Shown here: positions 14,801 to 28,800 of the stretch, one piece after another
How the letters are laid out: the number at the start of each line of letters is the position of its first letter
Position numbering within the stretch: position 1 is the first letter of the stretch
Assembly: GCA_030159075.1 (NCBI GenBank)
Contig: BROG01000796.1
Span: 62,001-126,000, forward strand
Direction of reading: 5' to 3'
DNA from: Atrina japonica
Lineage: Eukaryota; Mollusca; Bivalvia; Pterioida; Pinnidae
Length of the DNA stretch: 64,000 nucleotides
Made by a program: the position numbers and the translations under genes
The notes under the pieces: generated by a model
Databases searched by the model: none
What the model saw: only the letters and a program-made list of their open reading frames with translations
Told to the model about the DNA's origin: nothing

Positions 14801-17800
14801 ACATTAATATAAACTCAATTTGATCTAGTGATCTTATAATCACCAGACTGAAAGAAGACTGCATTACGATTGTGCAATCTGCAATGGATTTATAGGCAAC
14901 TCTATTAGTATAACATGATTAATTTATGGAATTAGGTTATTCATTTCAAAATTATACCTGACACAAACCAACTATGGTTTTGATATTATATAACCAAATA
15001 CATGTACTATTTATTACCACTCTAACATTTTTCTCGCTCTTTTATCACTCGCAAAAATACCACAAATCCTGCAAGATAACGAGGGCAACCCGTAATAAAG
15101 ACAAACTACTAGTAGCTTGATAAATGGAGGTCAAATATGCCGGAGAGACACTGCATCGCAGTAGACTGCACCTCGGATAGCAGAAAGAACAAAGATACTT
15201 GAATGTTGAATTCCATTGGCCTTTAATATTTCATATAAAGAAGCGCATTGTAAACTATGGTAATTTGTATTTGCCGCCATGCTCATTTGTTTACACGTTG
15301 TCCCAGAGGCACTACTAAACGCGCCTTTAATTTCTGTAATTTGAAGAGTTCCACTAATGGAAGTGAAAAGTATTGCATTGCTGATTAAACAACAACTGAA
15401 TATAACATATGGGTAATACTCACGTAGGCAAATGAATTTGATAGTCTTTCGGTATGAATGTAAAAACTTGGAACTGCTTGTGGTGGCCTAGTGGTAGAGC
15501 GTGCTGCTCAAAGTTACAATACAATATTATGTACTTTACACTTAATGTTATGTAAAGCAATATCATTTACTTTAAAAATCATATCATGCAAAGCAATATG
15601 TAATTTATACATCATATAATGTATACAGAATCATGTTCTCCATACATCATATTATCCAATGCAATATTATGTATTATGTACTTTACATATCGTGAAATAT
15701 GATATTTAATATATATAATGTAATGAAACATAATGTTATGCTATAAATACGGACTGATGGACTTTAATCCGTGAATTATAATTTATGTTAAAAAAAATTC
15801 AAAATATGTAAATTTGAATTATGATAATTCTATTATATAATTATATCATCAAAAATCAAATGTACTAACATAATGTACATTTAAACGAAATTATATTTAA
15901 ATTGTCATTTTATATATTGTATATATAACATGTATACATATTTTAATAAAAGATAACAAAGCGTTCTACTCGAAAGCAGAAGGTGCCGGGTTCGACTCGC
16001 GGTGCCAGGTTATACCAAAATTTTTATTTTAAAAAATGGTTGTGACTATTTCGCCAAGCGCTCGGCACACGAAGTGAAAGTCGTGTATCTCCGAATAAGA
16101 CTTAAAACGAGTTCCTGTGTCAAGGAAGGCGTGGCACGTAAAAGAATCCTCACTGCATTGACGTTAGTCTGTAATGTAACATTCTTCGTGGGATGCAAAA
16201 CAACAATCAAACAAACAAAACAAACTTTGGGGAAAGTAACGTCATAACTTAGCGAATGAAACGAGAATCGGTATTTTGACAAATCTTAGGACCCATAGTC
16301 ACCAAATTTACTCAGTACTCAAGCTCAACTTTTATTTCGTTATTTTGACTGTATAATCGCTTGTAAAACCTTTAGCTTTCAGTAATTAGGAAACATATTT
16401 TTTTGTAAATTTTTGGGTTTCAGTAATTTAGAAACATATCATTTTTCATCATTCAAATATAAATTCTTGCGTCACACTTATGATTTTCATGTAAAAATGA
16501 ATAAATACGTTGAGTACGGTACTCGAAATATGAGTACGTATTAAAGCTATTTTTTAATATTTCTGAAGTTTTCTTCAAATTAGCAATACTTTTGATCATA
16601 ATATACAACTGTATGTTGTCAATATACAAACATGTCCAGTTACAGAATTAATTTTGCGTGTTATCGGCTTAAAATCATGAAAAGTTAGTTGAGCTTGAGT
16701 ACTGAGTAAATTTGGTGACTACAGGCACTGAAAATGAAACGATAACGTGTCTTACTGATATGAATAAAAATTATTCGAATAATAATTACCAATCATTAAA
16801 ACAATCCTTGTACAAACAGTTTCAGATTACTCATGCCATATTCTGAATGATCACTGTACACAAATATCACAGTTTAAGATATCAAATGGATGTTTGTTTC
16901 CAAATTTCATATTAAATTTACAATATTTAAACATATTTTAAAGTATAGACACTTATATTTAAGTATTCGTCTCAAGTTCCTCTGCTACCAAACGTACAAT
17001 GAGAAATTGATGTAACATTATACTAAGATGTGATTAAAAAAAAGTTGGGTTTTTTTTTTGGTTTTTTTTATTGATTAAGCCTACTGAACAAAATAGATAT
17101 AACTTACCAGATTGCATAGTGAATATCATAAAGGTACTCGTTAAAATCCATATAGAATCAGAAATGGGGTCGCTCAATTGTTCTGATACGGTTGTGTTGT
17201 CCTCTGATGAATTCATGTCACAACGTCCCTCCTACGGACGCAATGAAAGGTCGTTATTTCAATAACATCATGTCGATATTGGAAATGCTTAAAATGCATA
17301 AATCCGCAATGTATGAACAAAAATCCGTCGACTGATAAATTAATTTAATGTGAATTATTGATGAATATGAGTTGTTTTATAGTGATTCTCCTATACATTT
17401 TATCGTCAATGTAAAATTGTAAAATAGACAATGTAGAATCAAATTATTATCACCTCATATTATAGATCAGACACTTGTTTAATTTCATGACATAAACATT
17501 AAAAAAACCTGTGTAAAGTGATCACATGCCATATGTATTCAAAGCTTGATCAAACTTGTAAAATCAAAACTAAATCTGCTTTAAAATCTTAATAAGATCA
17601 ATGTTAGTTGATTCGAAAATCTTTTTCAACTAATCTGCCATTTCTTCATCGATTTAAGATATGTTATGTGTTGTTTCTGTGGTTTCCGTATTGTCATGTG
17701 ACAGCGTTTCAAATTTGAATGAACTCTTGGATCGAAGTCACCAAATTTACTCAATAACACATGCACAATATTTATTTTAGTATTTCATAATAATGACCAT

Positions 17801-20800
17801 ATACATATTGAACCCTTTTACACCTAAATCATGCTTTATTTAAAATGATTTTAATTACCCGGTCATTTTTTTTTCTTTACAATTATAAACCGGTTATTTG
17901 CAAACCTGTTTATTGTAAACGTGGAAATTTACGCGTTAGGGTAATTTACACTAAATTCGCGATGAAGAGTTCTTCGTGTAACCCCCCCCCTCCTGCATAC
18001 CAGCCCAAAGTTGTGCAAATAATCATTATTTTATACATGACTGCTCACAGTATGTTGCTGACATCGCGTATAAAAACCCACGTGTATGGTTTGCATAAGA
18101 AAATCGCGTACTTAACAACACGGAGAAATATCCGCGTTTACCGAATTTGAAAAAAAAATATCATTCCCCTTCGTTTTCAATATATCCGGGTTCGATTGTA
18201 ATGTTTGTTTATTCATTCACATAAGAATGTTTGAGCAACGCGTATGATTGTCCGTTAAAAATGAATAAAACCCTTGAGTGCGGTACTCAAACAATTTTTA
18301 AATATTTCTGAAGTTTCTTCAAAATGAGCAATAATTTTAATCATTATTTACAGATGTGTGCCATCATTATACAAACATGTACAGTTTGGTGACCTCGTTC
18401 CTGTTCATCACCAGTGCTACATACTGTTCTATAAGGTAGGCAATTCTTCTTTCACCTAGTTAATGTTTCCTAGTTTTAAAATGGAATTTTGACAATGTAT
18501 CGAGGGAATATGGAAAATGGTGATATCTGAGCTGGTACCATAAAACTTGAGAATTTTCTGAAGTCTGAGGTTATTCTCAACATGACACATTCAGCCATTT
18601 ATATTTTAGATTTAATTAACGTTGAGTGAAATGTTTAGACTGGAGTAATTCTTAAGCTTTATGGGTGCCAGGCCCTGAGCCCTGAGCCCTGAAGACACAA
18701 GAAGAGTAGTATTATTAGCTATTGTGAATTAATGTTGATTACGGAAGCCTATTAGGGTCATCCTGCAAAGAAAAAAAATATTTATGTTGTTTTAACGCGT
18801 TAACATTCTTGTTAAAACGCGGTAGCTATCTCGATAAACGCGACAGTATCTCGTTAAGGATGATCCCCTATAAAGGAATTCTCATAGATGTATGTGTGCA
18901 AACCTCAAAATTCATTCTCTTTCACTGAATATACCCAAAACATACTATTTTAAAGCAAAAAAAGCAGGGGCTATCCATATTTTTTTATTTTTTTTGCATT
19001 GATGTGACGTTGATGTGTAATATCCATTCAAAACTGTACAAAAAAGAAATCAATGAGTTCATATATGACACCATCAATTTTGACATAATAACTAAATTTT
19101 GGGCATTGACAGATATAAAACTGAATGTTTTGGTCAAAACAAAGACTTTTCTTCAAAATAAGCACAATTTATATCATACAAAGCTCTAATTAGCAAACTA
19201 GTAGCCAATCTGGGGTATCATATATTGTATTTTGACAGAGAAAAATATAGCTCCACTGCATATATAAATAGATATAACAAAATAAAAATGTGTGCAAAAC
19301 TAGTTTAACAGGCTTCTTTTATTAAAACAACATAAAACATTTTGTACAATCAAAAGAAATAAATATCTATCCATATTAGATTTCAGTATATATGGCTTAC
19401 TAGTACCCCACCCCCTGTTTTTCCCCCAAAAATTTGCACCTATACACAATATAAAGAGCAATGGCGAAATAAGAATGTGTGTAAAACTAGTCTGACAGGT
19501 TTCTTTTATTCATACAATTTGTTATATGATGTTTAAACAAAAGAAAAAAATATCTACCCATGTTAATTTTCAATACATACGGCTAAGTAATACCTTTTTA
19601 GAGAAATAGAATTGGCACATTTCCTATACATGATATAAAGAGCAAAATCTGAAAATATCTTTATTTTGACCAATCAGTGGCCTTTATTTTGTTACCATAG
19701 CAACTGAAACTTTCATAACATCTGCCATTGAATTCGTAGTACCAAAATATCCCAAAGTACCATTTTTCATGAAAATCTGACAATATCAAAATTTTGACCA
19801 ATTACAGGCTTTTATTTTGTTACCATGGCAAACAACCTTTCTGTAACATCTACCATTGACTCATCTTACCAAAATACTTCGTACTGCTAATTATAATTAT
19901 CATTAAAAATATCATCGATATACCTTTTTTATACTTATTTTCAGCAAAATCGGACAATATCAGAATTGTTGTACTTCAAGGGTTATCTCCCCTAATGTAT
20001 CCATGACGTAATCAAACAGTGGATCATCCTTAAAACGCGATAGTATCTCGTTAAACGGGTTATTTATCTCGTTAAAACGCGAGTTTAAAGCAGTTAAAGT
20101 ATCATCTTTTCATTCGGAGCTCCTGAATTGTGGCACCTTTATGAAATACTTGAACGTACATCCGAAAAACCAACACGTTTTAACGATATAACTATCATGT
20201 TTTAACGAGATAACTATCGCGTTTTAACGAGAAAATCGTCTCGTTTTAACATGGAGACCTTATCGCTTTTTAACGTGATAACTAACGCATTAAAACGAAA
20301 AAGTTAACCCGTTAAAATGAAATAATTAACGCAGTAAAGCGACATAAATATTTGTTTCTTTGCAGAGTGACCCTAATAGGCTTCCGTAGTGTTCAGTGCC
20401 ATACAACGTTAAATTATTATTATTCTAATACTTAACCATTAGCATCATGTTTCAAGGAAACCGACGGATCAGAGGACCACTTGTATGTGAATCTTAAATT
20501 TTTCATAGTGCTTAATTATGACAAGTGCAGTGGCATAGGAAGGAAATCAAACGTGGGGGGTGCAAATTTATCTTTATGAACATGTTTTCCCGGTTTAAAT
20601 TTTGTTTTCATATGCCTTTTGATTATGCAATAATCATAATACAATTGCATTTTAAACAATTTGCTTCTTTCTTGACAATATAAGAATTTTGCTTGATCGT
20701 GAAAAAGTGGGGCCGTCCCCTGGCCTTGAAGTCCAATTTTTACAAAGTATCATCATTTTGGGTCTCCGTCGGTAAACCCATACTGTGTTAAAAATTTGGC

Positions 20801-22109
20801 ATCATGTCGTGAAATAGACAACAATAATTCCAGAATATCAAGCGATTATTTTTAGAAAATCCAATATCTTGTTTTCTGAAGATGAATTCCTTTAACGAAC
20901 ACACAGATAAGAAACAAACACAATCTTTTAACATATTATCAATGATGTGTCTAATAGAACTTGTTCCAACAAAATCACATACAACTTAAAAGGGCATAGC
21001 TGTGTTTGCCCCCCCCCCCCCCAAAAAAAAAAAATATTTCGATTTGATGTGCAATAACATATAAGAGCTACACACAGGACATAAGAAATCTTATATTCCT
21101 ATACATTTTGTGAAAATAAGGTCAGGTGTGGTATTCATATAGAAGTAGTACGGTTGCGTTTATCAATTGCATTTGAAAAAATGCCAAACTTGGGTTTCTC
21201 AAGCAATTTTCACAAAATATATAGGAATCAAAGAATTTTTATGCCTGTGTATATCTCTTTTTTTATTGTATATCAATCTAAATAGTAAAAACGGGGGAAA
21301 CTTTTGGGGGAAAACAGCTAATACCCCTTAATGCACTTTCTGAAATTCAATATGAATTGCAAGTACAATTCAAATCCTTTGTGTTCTTACAATACAACAA
21401 CAACAACAACAACAGAAACCATAAAAAATCCACGTTTATATATACATATACTTGATTACATTGAGTTCTTAATGCCACTAGATTCTAGATTATTTCTAAT
21501 TTATACAAAACAATGATATACACAATTTTCAAAAAAAAAAAAACAATTAAAAGAGGAATAAATTTGAGAGACATGAATACATAGAGAGAATAAATTGTAA
21601 TTAGATGTATACACGTACCTGATTGCATGGCAAAAATGATGAACGTACTAGTTAAAATCCATAGTGAATCGGCCTCCGCTTCGCTTTCAAGATGAGATTT
21701 GTTAATTGTACTATTTTGAGATAACATATCTTTGTTTTAGGGGCTCTTTAAAATTACATTTTTCTATCGACATAGAGATTCAACAAATGGTAAACTACAA
21801 ATGATATCAATTATACGAACATATATGCCGAAGAAATATAATTGCCAATCAAATTGACAGTCAATAGTTCTGGGATGTTCTAAAATATTCTAATTAAACA
21901 CAAATTAATTAAGACAAATACGTCATATATTGCCTCAATTTATTAATCTAAGCATTTTTGTGTAAGAGTTTGTCAGTTTATTTGTGGGAGGCAGGTCCTT
22001 TACCATTCAAATATAGCTGTCATGAAAGATCTGTAAAGGCTGAGTTGCCTTTACACAAGCAAACACAATTTGTCTACTTTCCGATTCAATATTCTATATC
22101 ATTAGTTTT

Positions 22110-22182
<73 letters not shown>

Positions 22183-24496
22183 CAAATATTAACATTACCA
22201 AAGTTATAGTTTTACAAAGGAGGCCAAAACAAATGCTCAAGGCGATCACTTCTGTCAATAAGACTTCATCAGTTGAGTTCGATTGAATATAGACATATTT
22301 CCGAAAGAAAAAAGTGGTTAAATGCCAGAGCTATCTTGATGTGTGGGGAAAATTCAAGCCTAAAGCTAACAAAAATTGTGTATTACGTTAACTGTTTTCA
22401 TCATTTAAAAGTGCAATTTAATTTCTAAATGCATACCACATCAGAAAAAAAGATATTCTGTTTATTCTGTTGTATGGAAATTACATAAATCCGCCGAATA
22501 ATGAATATTGAATAGTGTATTACGTCAGTTACACACGTCATTCAACAATTTTTCAGTTATATGGTGGCGGCCAGTTTTTAAAATTGGAGGAGAGAACCCG
22601 ATTACAGTGCACCCGGCAAGAAACCACCGGCCTCCCGCAAATAAACTGACAAACTTTCTCAAAAAAAAAAAAAAAAAAAAAAAAATTGGGGTTCCATTGA
22701 GGCTCGAACATGGGCTGACCAGAAGTGAGATACTTCATGGTTCAATGCACGATGCTCTAACAACTCGAGCACGGAGCCCCCAAAATATCCGCCAAAGAAG
22801 AGTATATAACATTGTACAACAGTATAATCACCCAAGTGTAAGACAAATTGTACTTATCTGGATTTGTAATATATCACCCATTCGAAAATCCACTTTAGTC
22901 GTTGCAACATTTTCGTATTCAAATTGAATATCAACCATGCAAAACTTTGGAAGTTTTGACAGAAACAAAGTTCATTAAGGGATGCACAAGTTACGCAAAT
23001 TATCTTCCACCATAAACATTTAACTCTGGTGAATATTGTCGTCTTAGAAATTTGAATTCTGTTAACTTGGGACCAGATATCAAAACCACAGTTAATGCTT
23101 CCGTTTTAGAGGTGAAAACAGTGGTGGGATACATGCCTTGAGGACAATCGAGACGACGGTAAAAAGAAAACAGTACAATGCATGATCTGTTGTTGCTCCT
23201 CTAAGATTCATTTGACCACCCTCCTACCTTACAATCATGTAACAATATCATGTTTTTGTTATTTTTCATCATGGAACTCAGAATACGAACGACAGAGAAA
23301 GACAAGAGTATATTACCTGTTCCTTAACTCATCAATTCCTGTGATCACACTCAAACTCAGCCAAATCAATAAATAGTATGGTCTACTGTTATAAGTCATG
23401 AGTGAACAAGTTCTTATTGCATGTGAAATTATTATGAAAGTTTGAATCTACTTCATACTACCCGGAATTCTGACATTGGACTTAACCATTCTATGAAATG
23501 GGTAGGTTCAAATGTGACTTTAGGGATTGTTGAGTTAGGAGATATCTTTACCCGATCCATTGCCTTTTATTTAAATTGTATGTTTTAACTTTTCTTAACT
23601 TGCTTGCTTTGGTTTGATTTAAAGAGCGGCGTAACTATTTAATGCCCTTGTCGCTGATCTATATGAGGCAAGGAGTGATCTGGGAGAGGCGGGGGGAGAT
23701 GTGTTTGTGTCCTTGCCTATTGAGTGGTCCGTATTTCCACCGGTTTGTGAGGTGCCACTTCACTATGGGTATCACATTACACATCCTAGACCAGTTTAAC
23801 CCTCCATCATCTAGGCATAGAAATGTGCGGACAGGAGATGAAAATCATACCTCTGAAGATCTGGTACGATCCGGGATTGCTTAGAGCTTATCGTTGAAAA
23901 CTTTGACGAATTTTCTATCAATCTTCTTTTGTAAAAGTACATAGGATACTATATTTGAAAACATATTCTCTTCAAATCTAGTTGATATGATTTATATTGT
24001 CATAGTGCACGTCACTCCTCCAATACCAAATGGATCGATGTATTTTCCTTGTACTGCACCAGTACAAAATTATGGTATGATACAATCATTGAAGCAAGTG
24101 TTTGGAGAAAAACGTTACTTTCATCAATATAAACACATTGACCTTATCTATCAATGTATGCTAAATCAAATCGAACAAAGTTTACAAGCAGCCACATTCT
24201 TGACAATATAAAAAAAATCTCATATACCAAAGTATAAATCTTTCGGATGTCCACCATATAGATACAAATCTGGTAAAACTGGACAAACACGGACCTCTGG
24301 AAATCAAGAGGTCGGATCAGGTGTCATAAAGGAGTGAGCATCCCCTGTTGACCGGTCACACTTGACAAATGTTTTTCATGGAATCACAATTCTCAACATT
24401 TCATATTTTTTACCATATTAGATCCGTTGAAAATATATCCATACAGTGTTAGAATCAACCTTTGCCAAGATGACTAAAATATCTTCGGAGAGGATG

Positions 24497-24583
<87 letters not shown>

Positions 24584-24781
24584 AATAATACATCTGAATT
24601 AGGTAATTTAACACTGCTAGACAGCATTTGGGAAATCTCGCTTGTTTAGTCAATTCCTTAGGCTTAGATCTACAATCAACCTCTTGTTGACGACACGCTG
24701 AAAGGTAAATGAGTTTGTATTTTCGTATCATTGTAACAGGGCAGCGTATCTTTGTTATGGGGGCATGCCCCTATTGTGAAT

Positions 24782-24815
<34 letters not shown>

Positions 24816-25792
24816 GTCTTTTGTTTGTCCAGAAAGTCAAACGACTCGCCGATAACCTATTCACACAAGGATACGTAGTTGAACGCTTGAAGTAGTCACT
24901 ACGGAAGTTTTATGGTCTTTACGCGGATCTTGTAAAACAATATGAAGACCCTCCTCTCACGAATGTCAGATAGTATTCTGGAGCACGACGTCCTTTTCAC
25001 CAATCAGATTTGAAGTTGACTGATTACCTTTTTCACTCTTGACTTTTTCACCGAACATGACGTCGACCTTTTCACCGAACTCGAGAGGTTTCCATGCAAT
25101 ATTTGCGACGGGTGTAGAATGATAACAGGGGGCGCTGACGCCTTCCATCGGACACCTGGTCCCATCCCGTTTGTGATTCGCAATTGTTCTTCATGTTGAG
25201 ACGCTTGTTATATCCAATTTGTCGTATTCTAAAGGTACTCCGTCATTTTACTTTTTTTCTCATACTACCTACTTTAATGTCTCCGAACTAGCAATTTCTA
25301 ACATCTGTAATCATGTTTTCCAGATCAATTATATTTTTACGATGTCACGCACATTTTGCAACTTTGAAATTCAGATGCAAAGTAACACAGAATGAACGCA
25401 TCTTTATCGAATGAGAAAATGATAAGACGCAAGGCAATGGACTATTGGTACAATTAAAATTAACATAAATATTACCATAAACAGGTATATGTTAAGGCAA
25501 TCCGCTAAATCAATTGTTGTCCTTTAGATAATTTCGAGGCGAAAAGTTAAGTGGTTTTATGTAGCTAGTCATTATGGAACTTTACTCCTCCAATTATATT
25601 ACGGTTCTCAAAACATCACAAGTAAATGAATGAGTAAAAATGAAGTAGTTCCAATGAATATTCAAAAGTTCTCCAAGTCGAATTGTAGAATACCCCAAGT
25701 TGAATAAAGTATCGGTATCAACATTTACAACAATCGTGAATCCTAAACGGGTGGGATCAGGTGCCCGGAAAGAGACAACGGCCCCTGTTAGA

Positions 25793-25871
<79 letters not shown>

Positions 25872-28800
25872 TCATTCACATGGAAATACTCTTACAAGTA
25901 TCTCCACAAGTTTAAGTTATAGACTGAGTTTTATCAGATCATGAATTTCAAAATGAATTTTTAAAGCAATCAATCGTCAAAATGGAAATATTTTTATATA
26001 AATGAAAAACAAAACAAGTATATATCCTGTATCTTTGCATCAGATACTCTATTTTTTTATCACTTCAATTTTATTTAAATAGTTTTTGTGCGAAAAATCT
26101 CTATGTTAGCCTAACGACAGAAATAACTGGTTCACGCGAGGCTTCTTTAGCTTATATCATAATGAATGGGGACAACTTGTTGGTTTTTCTTCCTATACAT
26201 GTATTACGATAATACCCCTCCCCCCGGAATATGTCTTTCGGAATAATAATGTATTAAAAACCTGTATGTATAAAAGCCTGAGTTTCGAATCTCAACCTGT
26301 GTATATCAAAAGCCTGAGTTTCGAATCTCAACCTGTGTATATCAAAAGCCTGAGTTTCGAATCTCAACCTGTGTATATCAAAAGCCTGAGTTTCGAATCT
26401 AAACCTGTGTATATCAAAAGCCTGAGTTTCGAATCTCAACTTGGGTATATCAAAAGCCTGAGTTTCGTCTATAAATCTGTATATATCAAAGCCTGAATGG
26501 CCACAAAAGCGTTGAGCACTTGTGAAAATTACTATGCCCGTTGGCCTATTCAGTTGAAGAAAAGTCTGAATGTGTGCGTGCATTTCTATGAAAGCACGCT
26601 TGTGTTCATTTCCGTAAACGCTAGAAACATCAATATAATGTCATTATTCAAGGTGCGTCTATACTTATAATTGCAACATCTTTTCACGAACACTTAAACA
26701 ATTCTATGAAACTTTTAATAAAATTTTATATTCAGCATACAATCACTGGTGAAATAGAACTGTTCATTAGAGAAATGGTAAATATGGATTAATTATTTAG
26801 ATCAATAAATACAAAACTTCCATGCACAACGTATGTTCATATTGATAACTGATATTGTTTACATATCATTATGTATATGAATCTTGAATGAAATATTTCC
26901 AGTGATCTCTTGATAAAAACTACATTTCTACAGATCACCTTCAATCTGATTGACAAAAACGATTGAAATTATGTGTAGAATATTTACAATTACTGGGTCG
27001 TTGGGTCTGCTGATGGACCGTGTGAGTTCCCGATAGCATACTAAAACCCGGTACTGATATTTCAGAATTTCTTTAACTGGGATGCGGGTACTTTCGACTT
27101 AATCCATGTTCCCATAATGTAGTGTGCTTTTATATAGTGAAAATTCATTTAGATTTAAAAGTAATTAGATTTAACAGGTTTTTGCATTAATTTTTAACAT
27201 TGTTATCTGGAAGACACACTATAATTAGCTAGGTTGGTAAATTAAGGTTTGAAAATAACAATACAAACAAATGCTTACTAGACCAATACTTTAAACTTTT
27301 CAAATATTGACAACTTACACGCACAAAGGAACAATACGTGTAGGTCGACAGGGAATTAAGTCGAAAAAGTTATTGGTCGAAAAGTCCCTTATTAAATTTA
27401 CAGCATCCAGCTACAAAAAGTATCACTGGTTTGTATTAGAATCTACATAGTATATAAACACTACAAATATTGTATATATTGTATATATTTGTTTTGTTCT
27501 CAATACCATTGTATTTTCTGGGAAAACAGAATAAAGAATTTTGAACCATGAAGCTATTTGCCGTAGTAATAGGTAATAGTAATAACTGCTATAACGTCAA
27601 GTGTTACTTGCCACGCCTGATTAAGCATACCTGTAATGTTTTCAACATCAATTGTTGGTAATTAATTCTTGATAACCCTTTAATGAGCTTTAGAACTCAG
27701 AAAACTTCACCAAGTGCTGTAATGTCAGCAAGAACATCGGACCGCTTACGTCGTTAATAATTGCATCTCAGGTTATCGAAAATAATGACTCAACTATGTT
27801 TTCAACTGCATAATGAAAAACGTTGCCGTTTACCCCTCGAAGAAAGAATGAGTATGATATTATTTGATATGCACATGGATATGGAATCTACGACGATAAC
27901 TTGGCGCCCATATCTCCGATGAATAAAAAGTTTACTTTTGAATTTGTGAATAGTGTTTTAACGCCATACTCAACAAAAGTTTTCAATTAGATAGATGATG
28001 GTGGCCAGTTTTTAAAGATGGGGGAGAGAATCCGGTTATAATAGACGATCGACCTTCCGCAAGTAGAGTGGCAAACCGAGAGAATTCGGTTATCCAGGAA
28101 GAGATCACCGGTATCTACAAGTACTGTAACAAACTTTCTCACAAAAGTCAGCTTAGGTTCCTGTGGGACTCGAACCTGTGCTGACAAGACGTGAGAGACT
28201 TCGTGATTAAAAGAACGGTGCTCTAACCACTCGGCCACGAAAATCCCAAAATGTCAACAACAAAATTAATTTGGTTTGAAAATATTTCAGTGCAATGGTA
28301 GCCGATGAAAACGAGAAGCGGATACTTTTATCGGATACCGACCACAATTGAAATCTCTGTAACAGGCCCTTGACAACATGACTCTAAATGTCTGCTAATT
28401 TTAGCTTTCTGCTAATTGTAGCTGCTTTTCTGCTTAACAACAGTTAATACATTGATTCTATGTATTCGTGCGCGTGTTAAAAGTAGATCCTAATGCAAAT
28501 GCATAGTAGTTACAAAGATAATCAAGGTAATCATTCTAATGTAAATTCCCTTCTGTTATGAATAATACGGTATCAAGAAAGCGTTTATAACATATGCATA
28601 AACAGAAATAACACACAAAATCTCTTTGGGAAAGGCGTAGTTTTAGTGTACTACCTGTATATTGATTTGCATCTGTAGAATCGGCGAGGAGTTAGAATTT
28701 TCATGATCCATATATAACATTGAGCTGATAATTACTGAATACTGTCGAACTACAAGAATTCCGGTTATTTGCATTATGTAAATTAACTACCGAAACATTA

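Noticed and set aside
26254..26583. CRISPR-like array of 36-bp repeats
   Set aside because: The units are head to tail with no spacers and the context is eukaryotic; it is a tandem repeat.
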